Shown here: positions 1 to 9,138 of the stretch, piece after piece
Layout of the letters: every line of letters begins with the position of its first letter
How positions within the stretch are numbered: the first letter of the stretch is position 1
DNA from: Anaerolineae bacterium
GTDB taxonomy: Bacteria; Chloroflexota; Anaerolineae; Anaerolineales; UBA4823
Assembly (NCBI GenBank): GCA_003327455.1
Contig: QOQU01000013.1
Span: 1-64,000 of the forward strand
DNA: 64,000 nucleotides
Direction of reading: 5' to 3'
Program-made: the position numbers and the translations under genes
Notes under the pieces: model-generated
What the model was told of the DNA's origin: nothing
What the model saw: only the letters and a program-made list of their open reading frames with translations
The model's database searches: none

Positions 1-99
1 GGGTTGTGCTGACCCAAAAATGGGGGAGAGGCGAGGCCAATCTGACCATCTGGGGGCGAAGAGCCGTATCTAGCAAGCAATTCAGGGGTGGTGGCTCTC
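1..99. other. Window edge, no gene assigned
   Basis: These 99 bases lie downstream of the minus-strand fibronectin-like gene. A short minus-strand reading frame opens near position 48 and runs off the edge, but it has no ribosome binding site and is too short to identify. I see no tRNA, terminator or other element here. Confidence 0.4.
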
Positions 100-2187
100 T
101 CAAAAATTAGTTTTTCGACAGTCTCTCTGGGCAGCAACTTGAAAGCGGCGCGTTTCGCTCCAGGCAGTTGAAGAGCCGCCGCCTAAATTGGCTTGTACGC
201 GCCAGTAATAGGTGCCAAAATCCAGGCGGTTGTGCTGTTCGCGCTGTGCCAGCACGCGGGTGGGAGCGTAAGCCGGGTAAGGCACCTGAGCATCATCGAC
301 GATTTCAGTGAACTCTGCGTTGCGACTGATCTGAATGCGGTAGGAAGTAGCGTTTTGGACCGCTCTCCATTCAAACAGCGGGATCATCTCGACAAACTCA
401 TAGGCGTCCAATGGACGAAACAACTGCGGAGCGCCGCTGGCCGGGGCGAGAGCGCGGCTGGTTTCAAAGCGCGTCTTCCATTTCTGGCTCCACAAGGGGC
501 CTGCCACCGGCGTGCTGGTTGTCAAGCAGTTCCCTCCCAGAGCATCTAACGGGCAAACCCGCCAGTAATAATCCCGATTGGGCACAGGGTTAAAAGGATT
601 ACTGGAAGTGGGTGCTGCCACCACGTTTTCAGTGTCCGTTTGCCAGTCCACCGACCAGAATAATGGATCGTCATCCACCTGAATGCGATAGGCGGGGGCG
701 ACCGTTGCACCGGTCGAGATGTCGGTTACGCGGTGCCACATGAAGATCGGGTAAGGGACGGTGCGATCTTCATAGGGCTGCACGGCGACCGCCGTGTCTG
801 GCGGCGGAAATGAGTTGGGAGGGTAGTAATAAAGGGGGTAGATTTGCAACGGCGCGTTGGAAGAAGGAATCCATTCAAACGAATAGGTCTCACTATGTTT
901 ACCCGCGTTGTTGTTTCCATCGTATGGGGTCACCCGCCAGTAAGTGGTTCCCGATAGTAAGATGGCTTTGATTGGATTTGGCAGAATATAAGTTGTGTTC
1001 GCTGTGAAGTCATAATAATAATCTGCGTCTTTAAAATCTAATTGTTTATCAATTTCGATTTTATATTTGGCTGCGCCTGGCACGGGCGTCCAACTGAAGA
1101 CAGGGAAGCGCGTGTACTGGTAGTTGTTCGTAGGGGTCAGCAGGACAGGCAGGATGTACCACTTTTTAATAAATGAGCGCGCCTCACTCCAATCCGAGAT
1201 CGAAGCCCCCGATTTCGCCCGCACGCGCCAGTAGAAGTTGACATCGTTGGGCATGGCTGCTGGGGGAGTATAGGTGGTGTTGCGGGTTTCAATGGTCGTC
1301 ACGGCGGTGTTAAAGGAAGGGTCCGTCGAATATTGCAATTCGTACTTTTCCGCCCCTCGCACCGCCTTCCAGCGAAACGTAGGGGTAAAGGTGGGGGTGG
1401 AATCGTCAGCCGGCTCCAGCAACTCGGGCACATAGTTATAGCGCATGATAAAACGCCGCGTCTCACTCGGTTTGCCCTCCCGCCCGGCCGGGTCAAGCGG
1501 GACGACGCGCCAGTAATACTCCCCATTTCCCACCTTGTTGGGTGGCTGATAGGTGGTGTAGAGGGTCTGGATGTTAATGACAAAGGTCGTAAAATCGGTG
1601 TTCAAGGAGACCTGAAAACGATAAGAAGCCGCGCCGACCACCGGCGTCCAGGAGAAAGCCGGTGCGTTGAAGAAATCTAAAACGGCATTCGCCACTGGCG
1701 ATTGCAGGATGGGAATGTTATCGTCACTCGCCCATTGTTTGGTAAACGCAAAGGGCTCGCTATAGAACCCGGCGGTGGGCGCATCCACCCGCACTCGCCA
1801 GTACCAGAGGCCATCACTGAACTGACCGACATTGGTGGGGATAAAGCGGGTGTGAGGGGTAGTAAACTCAATTTTTGTGGTAAAGCCGATGTCTTGACTG
1901 AACTGAATGCGATAGGAAGTCGCCCCCGCCACAGCGCTCCAGGTGAATTCCGGGATTGCCACCGGCGGAGCTGCCAGCGTGCCCGAGGCACCAGTGGCGG
2001 TGACAGTGCTAAAATTAGCGGGGGTAAGCAGGGTGGGCGTGTCCACCGCCCAGGCGGGTTGAATGCCGGCTGGAACGACCAGAGCGAGAAACAAGATGCC
2101 GCGCAGGATAAAATGGACAAACCGACTGCCTCTGTGCCGCAAATGGGGGAGAGGGGCGTGAGAATTTGCTTTCCGAAATGAGATCAT
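100..2187 (-). CDS. Secreted fibronectin type III-like repeat protein
   Basis: Predicted 695-residue exported protein. A basic N-terminus and hydrophobic stretch ending in PAWA (about residues 25-48) form a signal peptide. The rest is six repeats of roughly 90-110 residues, each with the pattern F.W.....A..Y.I....D..F and closing with a YWRV signature (YWRVRVD, YWRVVPLD, YWRVRAK, YWRVTPYD, YWRVCPLD, YWRVQAN). This is typical of fibronectin type III-like beta sandwiches in secreted or surface proteins. No catalytic domain is seen, so a structural or adhesive role is inferred. I start at the ATG at 2187 because AGGAGGG lies 6 bases upstream. A longer frame opens at 2244, but it overlaps the probable promoter. 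Confidence 0.8.
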   Translation of the reverse strand: MISFRKANSHAPLPHLRHRGSRFVHFILRGILFLALVVPAGIQPAWAVDTPTLLTPANFSTVTATGASGTLAAPPVAIPEFTWSAVAGATSYRIQFSQDIGFTTKIEFTTPHTRFIPTNVGQFSDGLWYWRVRVDAPTAGFYSEPFAFTKQWASDDNIPILQSPVANAVLDFFNAPAFSWTPVVGAASYRFQVSLNTDFTTFVINIQTLYTTYQPPNKVGNGEYYWRVVPLDPAGREGKPSETRRFIMRYNYVPELLEPADDSTPTFTPTFRWKAVRGAEKYELQYSTDPSFNTAVTTIETRNTTYTPPAAMPNDVNFYWRVRAKSGASISDWSEARSFIKKWYILPVLLTPTNNYQYTRFPVFSWTPVPGAAKYKIEIDKQLDFKDADYYYDFTANTTYILPNPIKAILLSGTTYWRVTPYDGNNNAGKHSETYSFEWIPSSNAPLQIYPLYYYPPNSFPPPDTAVAVQPYEDRTVPYPIFMWHRVTDISTGATVAPAYRIQVDDDPLFWSVDWQTDTENVVAAPTSSNPFNPVPNRDYYWRVCPLDALGGNCLTTSTPVAGPLWSQKWKTRFETSRALAPASGAPQLFRPLDAYEFVEMIPLFEWRAVQNATSYRIQISRNAEFTEIVDDAQVPYPAYAPTRVLAQREQHNRLDFGTYYWRVQANLGGGSSTAWSETRRFQVAAQRDCRKTNF

Positions 2188-2225
2188 CGGATTCCCTCCT
2201 CGAGCCGAAGAATAAAACCAAAACT

Positions 2226-2249
2226 GTCTCAGGTAGTATAACATGAGAC
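2226..2249 (-). promoter_or_regulatory. Extended -10 promoter inside a small inverted repeat
   Basis: On the minus strand TGTTATACT (2243-2235) is a good extended -10 element for the fibronectin-like gene. It gives a leader of about 40 bases before the ATG at 2187. It is flanked by the inverted hexamers GTCTCA (2226-2231) and TGAGAC (2244-2249), which could be an operator. No clear -35 hexamer is seen. Confidence 0.45.
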
Positions 2250-2459
2250 TAAAGAACGCGCCTTTCCCATTCGCTTATCAATCTTGTTAGTTCATGGAGG
2301 TCAGGTAAAAAATCGTCACACCTCAGCGAGCACATTTTCCGCGATTGAAGCCTTCTCTAAAATGAATTCATTTATCAGGTGAATCCCTGAGCGTACAGGC
2401 CAACTCTCCTTCTTCACAATCACAGTTTTGTAAGGTGCAGGCATGCAAGAAAAATTCTT

Positions 2460-2468
2460 TGCTATACT
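2460..2468 (+). promoter_or_regulatory. Extended -10 promoter for GT87 gene
   Basis: TGCTATACT is an extended -10 element 39 bases before the start codon at 2508. No convincing -35 box is present. The same nonamer occurs before the response regulator gene at 37973. Apart from this and the divergent promoter at 2226-2249, I see nothing in the 320-base gap 2188-2507. Confidence 0.45.
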
Positions 2469-2507
2469 TTCACTGATTTCACCCTTTCGATTCGATCGCC
2501 TGCCGCA

Positions 2508-3815
2508 ATGAAGGACCGCTTGAGTAAAAACGGGTTGTCCAACTTCAAACGATACCCTTTTCAGGGGCTTTCGGCGAGGGAGTGGCTGAATTTAGCCCTC
2601 CTGGCTGTCGCCGTGTATTACCTCGTCAAGGTGACTATGCAGATTTACTTCCAGAATGTTTACATGTTCCTGGGTCTGGATTTTCACTCCTTCTGGAGCG
2701 CTGGCTGGCTGGCAAATCAGCGCGGCTATCTGGCAGCCTATGATCCTATCCAGTTGGCTGAGGTTCAGTATCCCCAAGTCCCGAAACCAACGGATGTTTC
2801 TCAATACCAGTTTTATCCCGTCATCACCTTTTTTCTGCCCGTTTTCCTGCTGCCATTTCAGGCGCTGGCAAGGATTCCCCTCACTCCTTCGTTTATCTTT
2901 TGGTCATTCATCAATCTGGCTGGTTCGCTCGTCTACCTGTTCTTTTTCAGCCGCTCGCAGAACCTGACTTTTGGAGGGCGGCAGATTGTCCTGGCGTGCC
3001 TGTTCTGGCCCTTTTTTCAGTCCATGTACCTGGGTCAAATCGGGCTGATTCTGGTTGTTGGGGTAGGAGAATTTTTGCGTGCTTTTCTCAATTCCAGGCC
3101 CTACCGGGCTGGCTTCTGGCTGGGGGTTCTGATGATCAAACCTCAAATTTTGGTATTACTCCCCTTGATCTTGTTTTTACAAGGGCAATGGAAAACGATT
3201 CTGGCGTTTGGGGGGAGTGCGGCGATCCTGATGTTGATCTCTTTGGGAATGATCAGCCTTCAAGGCTGGGGAGAGATGTCACATCTTGTGGATAAATTAT
3301 TTGCGGGTTACCCTACCACCGTACCGATCGGAATGGTGAACTGGCGAATGATTGGTGAAAATCTTTCGCTTATGGGATTGCCTGCGGTTGGGTGGGGATT
3401 GACGGTGTCAGGCATTCTGCTGACATTGGTGTTTCTGGCTGATTCCTTGTGGGGTAGGAAAATCAACGCTCAGAATGCCCCACTGGCGTTATTGGGAATT
3501 TTTGCTGCCACCGGTCTGGTTTCCTGGCATTATCATGTCCATAGTGCTATCGTTTTGCTGCCTTTTTACATCTACCTGCTCGCTAAATCGCAGATTCCCG
3601 AAAAATGGATACTGAGTTGGATCGTCTTTCCGGGGATGATCATGCTGATCATCGATATTCTGGGGCTGATTTGGCGCTATACCCATTGGGAATTTTATCG
3701 ATACTACCCTGTTTTTCTTGAGGGAAGTACAGGGTTAGCCTTGAGCGCCTGGACAGCTTACAGGGCTTTACGCTTATTCAAGCAATTCCCCGAACAGGAA
3801 GCAGATATTGCCTGA
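2508..3815 (+). CDS. GT87 (DUF2029) family membrane glycosyltransferase
   Basis: A 435-residue polytopic membrane protein with about ten hydrophobic segments. The N-terminal loop GLDFHSFWSAGWLA, followed by AYDP, matches the GT87/DUF2029 family, whose members (for example mycobacterial PimE) transfer sugars from polyprenyl-phosphate donors on the outer face of the membrane. The aspartate of LDFHSFW is the expected catalytic acid position. The central GFWLGVLMIKPQ is also typical. Length is normal. No strong Shine-Dalgarno precedes the ATG, but an extended -10 at 2460 fits this start. Its neighbours do not reveal the acceptor; envelope glycan or glycolipid synthesis is inferred. Confidence 0.75.
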   Translation: MKDRLSKNGLSNFKRYPFQGLSAREWLNLALLAVAVYYLVKVTMQIYFQNVYMFLGLDFHSFWSAGWLANQRGYLAAYDPIQLAEVQYPQVPKPTDVSQYQFYPVITFFLPVFLLPFQALARIPLTPSFIFWSFINLAGSLVYLFFFSRSQNLTFGGRQIVLACLFWPFFQSMYLGQIGLILVVGVGEFLRAFLNSRPYRAGFWLGVLMIKPQILVLLPLILFLQGQWKTILAFGGSAAILMLISLGMISLQGWGEMSHLVDKLFAGYPTTVPIGMVNWRMIGENLSLMGLPAVGWGLTVSGILLTLVFLADSLWGRKINAQNAPLALLGIFAATGLVSWHYHVHSAIVLLPFYIYLLAKSQIPEKWILSWIVFPGMIMLIIDILGLIWRYTHWEFYRYYPVFLEGSTGLALSAWTAYRALRLFKQFPEQEADIA

Positions 3816-3879
3816 TGGGCACATTTCTTTCTTAGATTCCACTGGCGAAGCGCCAGCCCTTAGGTTATTAGCTGCGTGG

Positions 3880-4809
3880 TCAGAACCAATCTCTGCGAAT
3901 AAAGATGATGATGACAACCACCGATAAGATCACCGAAAGCAGTAAAGTGAAGACAAACGCCAGCGGGTGTTCCTGTAACGGCAGTTGGACGTTCATGCCA
4001 TAAAAACTGGAGACAATCACCGGCAGGTTCAGCACGATGGTGATGGCAGCCAGGAATTTCATGATTGCATTCAGGTTGTTCGAGATAATCGAGGCAAAAG
4101 CGTCCATCATACCACTCAGGATGTTGCTGGTGATACTGGTCACTTCGATTGCCTGCTGGTTCTCGGTGATCACGTCGTCCAGTAAATCTTCGTCATCGGG
4201 ATAGGCTTTAAATAATTGGCTGCGATCCAGCCTTTCGAGCATCAACTCGTTGGCTTTGAGGGCAGTGGTGAAGTAGGTGAGGCTTTTCTGGTATTTGAGC
4301 AATTCCAGTACTTCGCGGTTGCGGGTGGATTTTTGCAACTGGTCTTCGAGATAATCGACGGTTTTGGTGATGGTGCGCAGGTGAGTCAAATAATTGGTAG
4401 CGCTGGCAAGCAAGATGCGCAGGAGGAAGCGATTGCGCTTGCCGGTTGAAAGGTTGCGAACCCTTCCGCTGCAAAAATCGCGCAAGATATCGTTTTCAAA
4501 TTTGCACACCGTGATCAGATATTTCTCGGTGAGGATGATTCCTAATGGGATGGTAATATAGGGGACATCGGCCTGGCTCCCCTGGTAAAAGGGGATGCGC
4601 AGGATGACCAGCAAGATACCGTCTTCCCGTTCGGTACGGGCACGCTCGTCTAAGTCAAGGGGATAGGTCAGGAAATCGCGCGGAATTCCCAAATCGCTGA
4701 CGGTTTGTATTTCCTGGGGTGTTGGATCAAGCAGGTGTATCCAACACCCACTGACCGGTTCGGTGAGGATTGACAGTCCATCTTCATAGTTTTTATAGAT
4801 GGTGAGCAT
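3880..4809 (-). CDS. corA: CorA-family divalent metal transporter
   Basis: A 309-residue protein with the CorA layout: a cytosolic alpha/beta and long helical domain, then two C-terminal transmembrane helices. The signature YGMN is at residues 270-273, just after the first membrane segment, and the short basic tail ends RRDWF. CorA proteins form pentamers that carry Mg2+, and some members carry Co2+, Ni2+ or Zn2+. The sequence does not settle which ion is used. A run of three hairpins lies between the likely transcription start and the ATG (4833-4934), suggesting RNA-level control. A P-type Ca2+ ATPase gene lies upstream on the same strand, so this end of the window is rich in cation transport. 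Confidence 0.88.
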   Translation of the reverse strand: MLTIYKNYEDGLSILTEPVSGCWIHLLDPTPQEIQTVSDLGIPRDFLTYPLDLDERARTEREDGILLVILRIPFYQGSQADVPYITIPLGIILTEKYLITVCKFENDILRDFCSGRVRNLSTGKRNRFLLRILLASATNYLTHLRTITKTVDYLEDQLQKSTRNREVLELLKYQKSLTYFTTALKANELMLERLDRSQLFKAYPDDEDLLDDVITENQQAIEVTSITSNILSGMMDAFASIISNNLNAIMKFLAAITIVLNLPVIVSSFYGMNVQLPLQEHPLAFVFTLLLSVILSVVVIIIFIRRDWF

Positions 4810-4832
4810 GTCCTTCTCCTTCAGCTTAAGAT

Positions 4833-4967
4833 CAACGAGAAAAACTCGTCGTCCTCAGTGCCCAACCACTCAGGGCTGAGCAGCTAACCTCCTGGACTGG
4901 AGGACAACCTATTTCTGTTGGCTTCCAGTCCTGGCATAACGCTTTGCCGTTCCACCCTTCAAGTATA
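4833..4967 (-). promoter_or_regulatory. Structured leader of the CorA gene, riboswitch candidate
   Basis: On the minus strand a TATACT box (4967-4962) is followed by three hairpins before the ATG at 4809. The first has arms GGACTGGA and TCCAGTCC (4894-4901, 4924-4931) with an inner CAAC/GTTG stem and outer CC/GG pairs. The second has CTCAG/CTGAG plus CCC/GGG (4854-4880). The third has a 7-bp stem with a loop of five U residues in the RNA (4833-4851). It does not match my recollection of the M-box or yybP-ykoY consensus. A regulatory role is inferred from the structure and the downstream metal transporter. The rest of the gap up to 5031 shows nothing. Confidence 0.4.
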
Positions 4968-5031
4968 CCTTTGTCCCCTACCTCTCCTGCAGGCAGCGAA
5001 CAAACCGGGCAAGGATCAATCTTCGCTCAGC

Positions 5032-5073
5032 GGCGGTCTCTACCCCAAATCAGTGCAGCAGGCAGAGACCGCC
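5032..5073 (-). terminator. 10-bp hairpin after the P-type ATPase gene
   Basis: Perfect inverted arms GGCGGTCTCT (5032-5041) and AGAGACCGCC (5064-5073) lie 10 bases beyond the ATPase stop codon. No U tract follows on the minus strand, so this is a transcript 3-prime-end hairpin or a weak terminator rather than a canonical intrinsic terminator. Confidence 0.35.
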
Positions 5074-5082
5074 AGCGCTCAT

Positions 5083-7971
5083 TTATGCAGTTAGGAGATG
5101 ACGGCGCTCCGCTCGCCGCAGGAAGAACTTGGTGATTTCTTCTGAGATTGCCGGAATCAATGCCAGGCCCAACACCACTGCCCATTCACGCCCTGACATG
5201 AAGTGTGTGTTGAAAATGGGTTGCAGGAAAGGCACTGAGATCACCAGCGCCAGAACCGACAGGGAGAAAGCCATGGCATATTGCATGGAACGGTTGGAGA
5301 AAAACCCAATGCGAAAGATCGATTGGCGTTCTGAACGCACTGTGTAAGCGCGGAACAATTCACACAAAGACAGGGTGACAAATGCCATCGTCTCGGCGGT
5401 TTGCACGTCTACGCCTCGCCAGGTGTAATTGAGAATGAAGGCAAGCGGATTGACACCGGGCGGCAGAATATCTCCTTCGGCCAGATGCCACAGCAACCCG
5501 ATGGCAAATGCAGTCAGGGTTGCCCCGGTCTGGGTGATCGTTTGAATCAGGATGCCTAATTGCATGGACTTATTGATGATCGGCTCATTCTTCGGGCGGG
5601 GAGGGCGTTCCATAACATCCGGGTCACCTTTTTCCATTGCCAGCGCCAGCGCCGGAGCGCCATCGGTGATCAGGTTGAGCATCAAAAGTTGAATGACGGT
5701 GAGGGGCGTCGGCACACCGGCCAGCGTTGCCAGAAAGATAATCATGATTTCGGCAACGTTGGAGGAGAGGAGGAAGAAGACAAACTTGCGAATGTTGGCA
5801 TAGATGATCCGCCCCTGTTCGACCGCAGCCACAATGCTGGCGTAATTATCGTCGGTCAGCACCATATCGGCGCTTTCCTTGGCAACATCGGTGCCGGTAA
5901 TGCCCATGGCAATCCCAATATCAGCGCGTTTGATGGCCGGGGCATCGTTGACTCCATCGCCGGTCATGGCGACCACCTCATCATCAGCGCGCAAAGCCTC
6001 GACAATGCGCAACTTATGCTCTGGTGAGACGCGGGCGAAGACATCCGTAAAGCGAATTTGTTTTTGCAGCTCCGCGTCATCCATCTCATTGACCTGATTG
6101 CCGGTCAGCACCTGGTGACCGGGCAAAAGCAGCTTGATCGTTTCGGCAATTGCCCGCGCCGTATTGGGGTAGTCGCCGGTGATCATGATGGTGCGGATGC
6201 CGGCGTGGCGGGCTTTTTCCAGGGCCGGCACGACCTCCGGGCGAGGCGGATCGATCATACCCAATAAGCCCACAAAGGTCATGCCCTGTTCTAATTCCTT
6301 GGCGTCGAGTTTTTCAGGTAACTCAGGGATAAGTTTATAGGCAACTCCTAAAACGCGCAGGGCGTCCTGGGTCATGCGGTCGTTGGCTTGCAGGATTTGC
6401 ATCTTCTTTTCTTCGCTCATCGGCCGGGCGTAATCCTGCATATCTTGATAATGGGTACAAAGGTCAAGCACAATATCCGGCGCACCTTTTACCAGCACCA
6501 CATAGCCATTGGATGGGTTTGGTTGATCGAAAGGAGAAATGTCCTCCGGGCGGGGCTGCTCCAGGGCGTGGATGGTGACCATGCGCTTGCGTTCGGAATC
6601 GAACGGAATTTCCTGAAGGCGCGGGTAAGCCCGACGCAGTTCATTCAAATCTGCGTTGGCTTTGAGAGCCGCCACCAACAGGGCGCCCTCGGTGGGATCG
6701 CCGACCATGCGATAAGGAAGTGCGCCATCGCCACTTTCCACCGCTTCTAATTCTGCGTCGTTGTTCAGACAACCCACCCATAACGCAGTCAGTAAAGCCT
6801 GATATTGGGTGGGATCAACAGGTTTACCATCAACCAAAAATTCGCCCTGGGGACTGTATCCGCTGCCGCTGACCTCGAAGAACATCCCATCGGCCCAAAT
6901 GCGGGTGACTGTCATCTCGTTCTGGGTAAGTGTGCCGGTCTTGTCTGAGCAGATCACGGTCGCTGAACCCAACGTCTCGACCGACGAGAGGCGGCGAATG
7001 AGGGCATGGCGGCGGATCATCTCACGCATGCCCAACGCCAGCGAAATGGTCACCACGGCGGGCAAACCCTCGGGCACCGCGGCAATGGCCAGTCCGACTG
7101 CGATCATGAACATTTCCAGCGGAGGATAACCACGCAACCAGCCAAGAAAGAACACCAGCCCACAAATGATGATGGCTGCCCAGCCGAGGGTTTTGCCTAA
7201 CTGGTCGAGGCGTCTTTGCAATGGAGTAGGTTCACTTTGCACCGATTGAAGCATCTCGGCGATCAAACCGATTTGGGTGCGCATGCCGGTAGCAGTAACA
7301 ACGCCGCGCCCGCGCCCGTAGTTCACCAGTGTGCCCATAAAGGCCGAGTTCTTGCGGTCACCGATGGGCAATTCCTTCTCTCGCAGGGTGGCAGCGTGTT
7401 TTTGCACCGGCACAGACTCACCGGTCAGGGCAGCTTCCTCGATGCGCAGGTTGACCGCTTCGAGCAGACGCAGATCGGCGGGTACATAATTGCCCGCTTC
7501 GAGTAAAACGATGTCGCCCGGCACCAATTGGGTTGCCGGCACTACCTGACGCGTGCCATCCCGCACGACATGGGCTTCGGGTGCCGCCAGTTTACGCAAT
7601 GCCGCCAGGGCTTGTTCGGCACGCCGCTCCTGAATCACCCCCAGGGTGGCATTCAGGATCACAATTGCAATGATCGCCGCCGATTCGATCCAATCCCCTA
7701 AAACGGCAGAAATCAGCGAAGCGACGATCAGCATGATCACCACAAAGTTATTGAACTGATTCAACAGCATTTGCCAGAAGGAAGTGGGTGGAGCTTCCTG
7801 AAGCGCGTTTTGCCCCACCACTTCCAGGCGTTGCTGTGCTTCAGCCTGTGTCAGGCCACGCTCAAAGTGAGTCTGTAATCGATCGGCGATCTCTTCAGGG
7901 TTCAGGGTGTGCCAGAGGCCATCCGTATCCTGCTTGGTGAGAAATTGCGGTGTGAATTTTTCCCATGCCAT
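5083..7971 (-). CDS. P-type Ca2+-transporting ATPase (type II)
   Basis: A full-length 962-residue P-type ATPase. It has an N-terminal cation-ATPase domain, an actuator TGES at 183-186, the M4 metal site AAVPEGLP ending at 304, the phosphorylation motif DKTGTLT with Asp343, the hinge TGDGVNDAP, and an M6 stretch NLITDGAPA. The PEGLP in M4 and N..TDG in M6 match bacterial and secretory-pathway Ca2+ (Mn2+) pumps rather than heavy-metal or K+ pumps. Its role is ATP-driven Ca2+ export from the cytoplasm. All catalytic motifs are intact and about ten membrane segments are visible. The ATG at 7971 opens a typical N-terminal regulatory segment. Confidence 0.9.
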   Translation of the reverse strand: MAWEKFTPQFLTKQDTDGLWHTLNPEEIADRLQTHFERGLTQAEAQQRLEVVGQNALQEAPPTSFWQMLLNQFNNFVVIMLIVASLISAVLGDWIESAAIIAIVILNATLGVIQERRAEQALAALRKLAAPEAHVVRDGTRQVVPATQLVPGDIVLLEAGNYVPADLRLLEAVNLRIEEAALTGESVPVQKHAATLREKELPIGDRKNSAFMGTLVNYGRGRGVVTATGMRTQIGLIAEMLQSVQSEPTPLQRRLDQLGKTLGWAAIIICGLVFFLGWLRGYPPLEMFMIAVGLAIAAVPEGLPAVVTISLALGMREMIRRHALIRRLSSVETLGSATVICSDKTGTLTQNEMTVTRIWADGMFFEVSGSGYSPQGEFLVDGKPVDPTQYQALLTALWVGCLNNDAELEAVESGDGALPYRMVGDPTEGALLVAALKANADLNELRRAYPRLQEIPFDSERKRMVTIHALEQPRPEDISPFDQPNPSNGYVVLVKGAPDIVLDLCTHYQDMQDYARPMSEEKKMQILQANDRMTQDALRVLGVAYKLIPELPEKLDAKELEQGMTFVGLLGMIDPPRPEVVPALEKARHAGIRTIMITGDYPNTARAIAETIKLLLPGHQVLTGNQVNEMDDAELQKQIRFTDVFARVSPEHKLRIVEALRADDEVVAMTGDGVNDAPAIKRADIGIAMGITGTDVAKESADMVLTDDNYASIVAAVEQGRIIYANIRKFVFFLLSSNVAEIMIIFLATLAGVPTPLTVIQLLMLNLITDGAPALALAMEKGDPDVMERPPRPKNEPIINKSMQLGILIQTITQTGATLTAFAIGLLWHLAEGDILPPGVNPLAFILNYTWRGVDVQTAETMAFVTLSLCELFRAYTVRSERQSIFRIGFFSNRSMQYAMAFSLSVLALVISVPFLQPIFNTHFMSGREWAVVLGLALIPAISEEITKFFLRRAERRHLLTA

Positions 7972-8162
7972 GTTCCAGCATCCATCCGCTATGTTGAGAT
8001 TCCTGCCATACCCTCCCGCAGGTATACGAGCCTATTATATCACGCAGAACATCGTCTAAGAGCGCTGCCATGTTGGCGGTTGTCAGCCAGACGTTCCCGG
8101 CGACACACCCGGTGGACAGAGAATCCGGCAAAGCGCTCGAATTTAGCAAATATCCACAATCC

Positions 8163-8978
8163 TTACCCTGCCCGCCATAGCCAGATGAATAAAACTGTAA
8201 ACAGCGTCGAGACGGTCAATTGCCGCAAGCCAATGCGAGTGGGGCGCATCCCAACCGCTGGCTGCAGACTTCCGTAGAGACACTCAACCCACTGCAAGGC
8301 ATAGGCTAACCAGACAAACGGCGGGATGAAACGATAACTGCCTAGAAAAACCGTCAGGAGGACATTAAAAGTGGCATAGAGCAACGCACGCGTAGCGGGG
8401 CGTAAGCGATCCACCAGGCGAGATGGAATCGCAACCCACACACGTTGTTCCAACCGTAAATAGGCGTAAACGATGGATGTGGCAGATTGCAGCCAGCACA
8501 AGGCCCACAGCAACCAGCCTTGCGGAGCATAGGCGTTCTCTCCCACCCAAAGGGCAGCCGGCGCGGCCAGGGCTAACACGCCGCTGGCAACGATCTCCAG
8601 CCCCATTTGACGTCGTTCACTGCGTTTTTTAACCAACCACAAATACCAGCAAAAAACTCCCCCGGCCGGCAAACCCAGCCAGAGCAAACGTCCATGCCCC
8701 AACCACACCAGCCAAAGGAGAAAGAAAAATAGAACGCCGCCATATACAGCCGTCCAAAACAAGGCCGGGCGCAAGTCCGAGCGCGGGCGACGTCCACTCC
8801 AGACCTTGACGGCAATGCTCACCGGTTGGCGGAGCAGAAAAGCCGCCATCGCAGCAACCACAAGGATCAGGGAAGCAAAACGCAACGTCCCACCAGCCGA
8901 TAGGCCAATCAACAAGGGGCTAAGTAAGAAGACCCACGAGCCATGATCCTGGGGGATAGCAATGTGTTTTTTGAACAT
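8163..8978 (-). CDS. YwiC-like integral membrane protein
   Basis: About 271 residues with roughly eight hydrophobic segments. The N-terminal signature AIPQDHGSWVFLLSPLLIG is characteristic of the YwiC-like family, named after a Bacillus subtilis protein beside nitrate-respiration genes. Its biochemical function is not established. I start at the ATG at 8978 because the family signature begins directly after it. A TTG at 9032 would add 18 residues with no homology signal. It reads divergently from the GntR gene and marks the left border of the catabolic island. No nitrate or respiratory genes are nearby. Confidence 0.7.
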   Translation of the reverse strand: MFKKHIAIPQDHGSWVFLLSPLLIGLSAGGTLRFASLILVVAAMAAFLLRQPVSIAVKVWSGRRPRSDLRPALFWTAVYGGVLFFFLLWLVWLGHGRLLWLGLPAGGVFCWYLWLVKKRSERRQMGLEIVASGVLALAAPAALWVGENAYAPQGWLLWALCWLQSATSIVYAYLRLEQRVWVAIPSRLVDRLRPATRALLYATFNVLLTVFLGSYRFIPPFVWLAYALQWVECLYGSLQPAVGMRPTRIGLRQLTVSTLFTVLFIWLWRAG

Positions 8979-9067
8979 GGAAAGAACTATACCATAAGAA
9001 ATCGTTGCTTCTGAATCGTCTGTTTTTACCAAATGATTAAAAAACCCTATACCTCAAAAATTAACAC

Positions 9068-9096
9068 TTGCAAATTGAATGAATATCTGATAAAAT
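9068..9096 (+). promoter_or_regulatory. Promoter of the island's plus-strand operon
   Basis: TTGCAA (9068-9073), a 17-base spacer and TAAAAT (9091-9096), the latter extended by TGA (TGATAAAAT), form a good sigma-70-type promoter. The expected start is near 9103. The spacer contains ATATCTGAT (9083-9091), identical to the core of the palindromic operator at 32972-32997, so a repressor could block RNA polymerase here. Confidence 0.6.
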
Positions 9097-9109
9097 TTCA
9101 ACAATAGCG

Positions 9110-9137
9110 GATGTCTGATGACCGATGACTGATGACT
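9110..9137 (+). promoter_or_regulatory. Tandem operator-like repeats before gntR-1
   Basis: Two adjoining 14-base copies, GATGTCTGATGACC (9110-9123) and GATGACTGATGACT (9124-9137), match at 12 of 14 positions and end one base before the start codon. Each carries the CTGATGAC core found in the perfect palindrome before the paralogous GntR gene. The position just downstream of the predicted transcription start suits autorepression. Confidence 0.5.
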
Positions 9138-9138
9138 A

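Noticed and set aside
4833-4934. M-box or yybP-ykoY riboswitch assignment for the CorA leader
   Set aside because: The conserved sequence blocks of those classes are not visible, so only an unclassified structured leader is claimed.
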